This document shows positions 6,268-7,464 of a stretch of 7,464 nt of DNA, piece by piece. The notes under the pieces were generated by a model that saw only the letters and a program-made list of their open reading frames with translations, had not been told where the DNA came from and did not search any database. The stretch comes from Dehalococcoidales bacterium (lineage in GTDB: Bacteria > Chloroflexota > Dehalococcoidia > Dehalococcoidales > ARS1013), in NCBI GenBank assembly GCA_030672225.1, contig DAOVGW010000046.1, positions 1 to 7,464 on the forward strand, written 5' to 3'. Every line of letters begins with the position of its first letter. The first letter of the stretch is position 1. A program made the translations under genes and the position numbers.

Positions 6268-7464
6268 GTGTCAACTATTAAGAGTGTTAAAGCCCGAGAA
6301 ATCCTAGACTCAAGGGGCAACCCGACACTGGAGGTTAAGGTAGAATTATCCAGTGGCACCAAGGGTTGGGCGGCCGTACCTTCGGGAGCCAGCACCGGCA
6401 AACACGAAGCAGTAGAGCTCCGGGATGGAGGCACTTCCCGATATAATGGACTGGGTGTCCTTAAGGCAGTAGCCAATGTTAATGAAGCTATTGCCCCAGC
6501 CATAACCGGCATAGAAGTCACCGAGCAGGAAGCTATAGACAAAAGGCTAATAGAGCTTGACAGTACCGATAATAAATCACGCCTGGGAGCCAATGCCATT
6601 CTGGGAGTATCGCTGGCAGTGGCTCACGCCGCCGCTAAATCGCTTCATATACCACTGTACCACTACCTGGGTGGAGAAGATACCTATAAACTGCCAGTGC
6701 CCATGCTCAATGTCTTAAACGGTGGTAAACATGCCTCAGGCGTAACAGACTTCCAGGAGTTTATGGTAGTGCCCGCCGGGGCCAGAAGATTTTCTCATGC
6801 CCTCCAGATAGCTGCTGAGGTCTATCACAGCCTGAAAGCAGTACTTAAAGACAAGGGGTTAAATGCCAATGTTGGTGATGAAGGTGGCTTTGCCCCTTCC
6901 CTACCTTCAAATAGAGAGGCGATAGAGGTGGTTTTACTGGCTATTGAGGTGGCTGGCTACCAGCCGGGCAAAGACTGCTTTATCGCCCTGGACCCGGCGG
7001 CCTCAGAATTCTACCAGGATGGTCGCTATATACTGTCCCAAGAAGGGGTGTCATTTAGCCAAGAAGAGATGATTGATTATTATGTCAAGTTAACCTCAAG
7101 CTACCCTATTATCAGTATTGAAGACGGGATGGCTGAAGATGACTGGGACGGCTGGCAGCTTCTTAATCAAGAGCTGGGTGGTAAAGTCCAGCTCGTTGGT
7201 GACGATCTCTATGTCACCAATATAAACCGTTTAAGCAAAGGCATCAGTCTAAAAGCGTCTAATTCTATTCTTATCAAACCCAACCAAATCGGCACCCTTA
7301 CCGAGACAATTGCCGCCATAAAGATGGCTAAAGATGCAGGCTGGACAGCAGTAGTAAGCCACCGCTCCGGTGAGACTGAGGATACCACCATAGCTGACCT
7401 GGCGGTTGGTCTTGGTAGCGGTTTGATTAAAGCCGGCGCCCCCTGCCGCTCCGAGCGCACCGCC
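6268..7464 (+). CDS. eno: Enolase (phosphopyruvate hydratase), 3' end outside window
   Basis: Enolase interconverts 2-phosphoglycerate and phosphoenolpyruvate in glycolysis and gluconeogenesis, as a Mg2+-dependent cytoplasmic enzyme. The frame runs open to the last base and gives 399 residues, about 30 short of the usual 425-430. All key positions seen in the family are present: SGASTG at 39-44, NGGKHA then DFQEFMVVP in the N-terminal half, the acid/base Glu205 in GDEGGF, Mg ligands Asp242 (LDPAASEFY), Glu285 (SIEDGM) and Asp312 (VGDDLYVTN), the catalytic base Lys337 in the LIKPNQIGTLTET signature, and His365 in SHRSGETED. The start is GTG, giving MSTIKSVKAREILDSRGNPT. An in-frame stop at 6238-6240 rules out a longer version, and a weak AAGG (6254-6257) lies ten bases upstream. 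The 30-bp gap after the TIGR00725 gene, with no terminator in it, suggests co-transcription. Confidence 0.99.
   Translation, partial: MSTIKSVKAREILDSRGNPTLEVKVELSSGTKGWAAVPSGASTGKHEAVELRDGGTSRYNGLGVLKAVANVNEAIAPAITGIEVTEQEAIDKRLIELDSTDNKSRLGANAILGVSLAVAHAAAKSLHIPLYHYLGGEDTYKLPVPMLNVLNGGKHASGVTDFQEFMVVPAGARRFSHALQIAAEVYHSLKAVLKDKGLNANVGDEGGFAPSLPSNREAIEVVLLAIEVAGYQPGKDCFIALDPAASEFYQDGRYILSQEGVSFSQEEMIDYYVKLTSSYPIISIEDGMAEDDWDGWQLLNQELGGKVQLVGDDLYVTNINRLSKGISLKASNSILIKPNQIGTLTETIAAIKMAKDAGWTAVVSHRSGETEDTTIADLAVGLGSGLIKAGAPCRSERTA

Noticed and set aside
7209..7460. Minus-strand open frame opposite eno
   Set aside because: It is antisense to the conserved enolase C-terminal barrel, with no recognisable protein motif, and is explained by eno codon composition.
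1..7464. Mobile element, CRISPR array, tRNA or rRNA gene, toxin-antitoxin or defence system
   Set aside because: I found no direct-repeat array, terminal inverted repeats, transposase or integrase motifs, or tRNA-like folds by reading. Coding genes with conserved families fill nearly all the sequence.

Overview
The window is a compact stretch of bacterial chromosome carrying seven protein genes, nearly all core metabolism or housekeeping. It has moderate GC, short intergenic gaps and no sign of mobile DNA, CRISPR arrays or structural RNA genes. The gene content (long-form serA with ASB and ACT domains, DXP-independent pdxT, a DUF1015 gene, NAD-dependent ligA, pth, a TIGR00725 gene and eno) and the look of the proteins suggest an uncultured member of the Chloroflexota, perhaps Dehalococcoidia. 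That placement rests on recollection of family resemblance only and should be held loosely.

Layout. Positions 1-850 (+) hold the 3' part of serA, cut by the left edge. pdxT follows on the same strand (929-1576). It meets a DUF1015 gene (1560-2870, minus) tail to tail with a 17-bp overlap. The DUF1015 gene lies 28 bp downstream of ligA (2899-4962, minus), and the two look like a ligA-DUF1015 operon. A 166-bp divergent control region (4963-5128) separates ligA from pth (5129-5728, +). pth is followed by a TIGR00725-family gene (5755-6237, +) and then eno (6268 to the right edge, +, cut about 30 residues short of the end).

How the genes relate. SerA and enolase both draw on the phosphoglycerate pool: SerA commits 3-phosphoglycerate to serine, and enolase takes 2-phosphoglycerate on to phosphoenolpyruvate. 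PdxT supplies ammonia for pyridoxal phosphate, the cofactor of the transaminase that follows SerA. DUF1015 genes often sit near serine-biosynthesis genes, and this one has a DGHHR motif resembling the phosphate-binding motif of ParB/sulfiredoxin-type folds. LigA and Pth serve DNA replication/repair and translation.

The most distinctive signals are regulatory. Two genes (ligA and the TIGR00725 gene) have a good -10 hexamer only 9-10 nt before the start codon and no convincing Shine-Dalgarno at the proper distance, which suggests leaderless mRNAs. I found no convincing evidence of a wholly new system. The two uncharacterised proteins (DUF1015 and TIGR00725) are the best leads.
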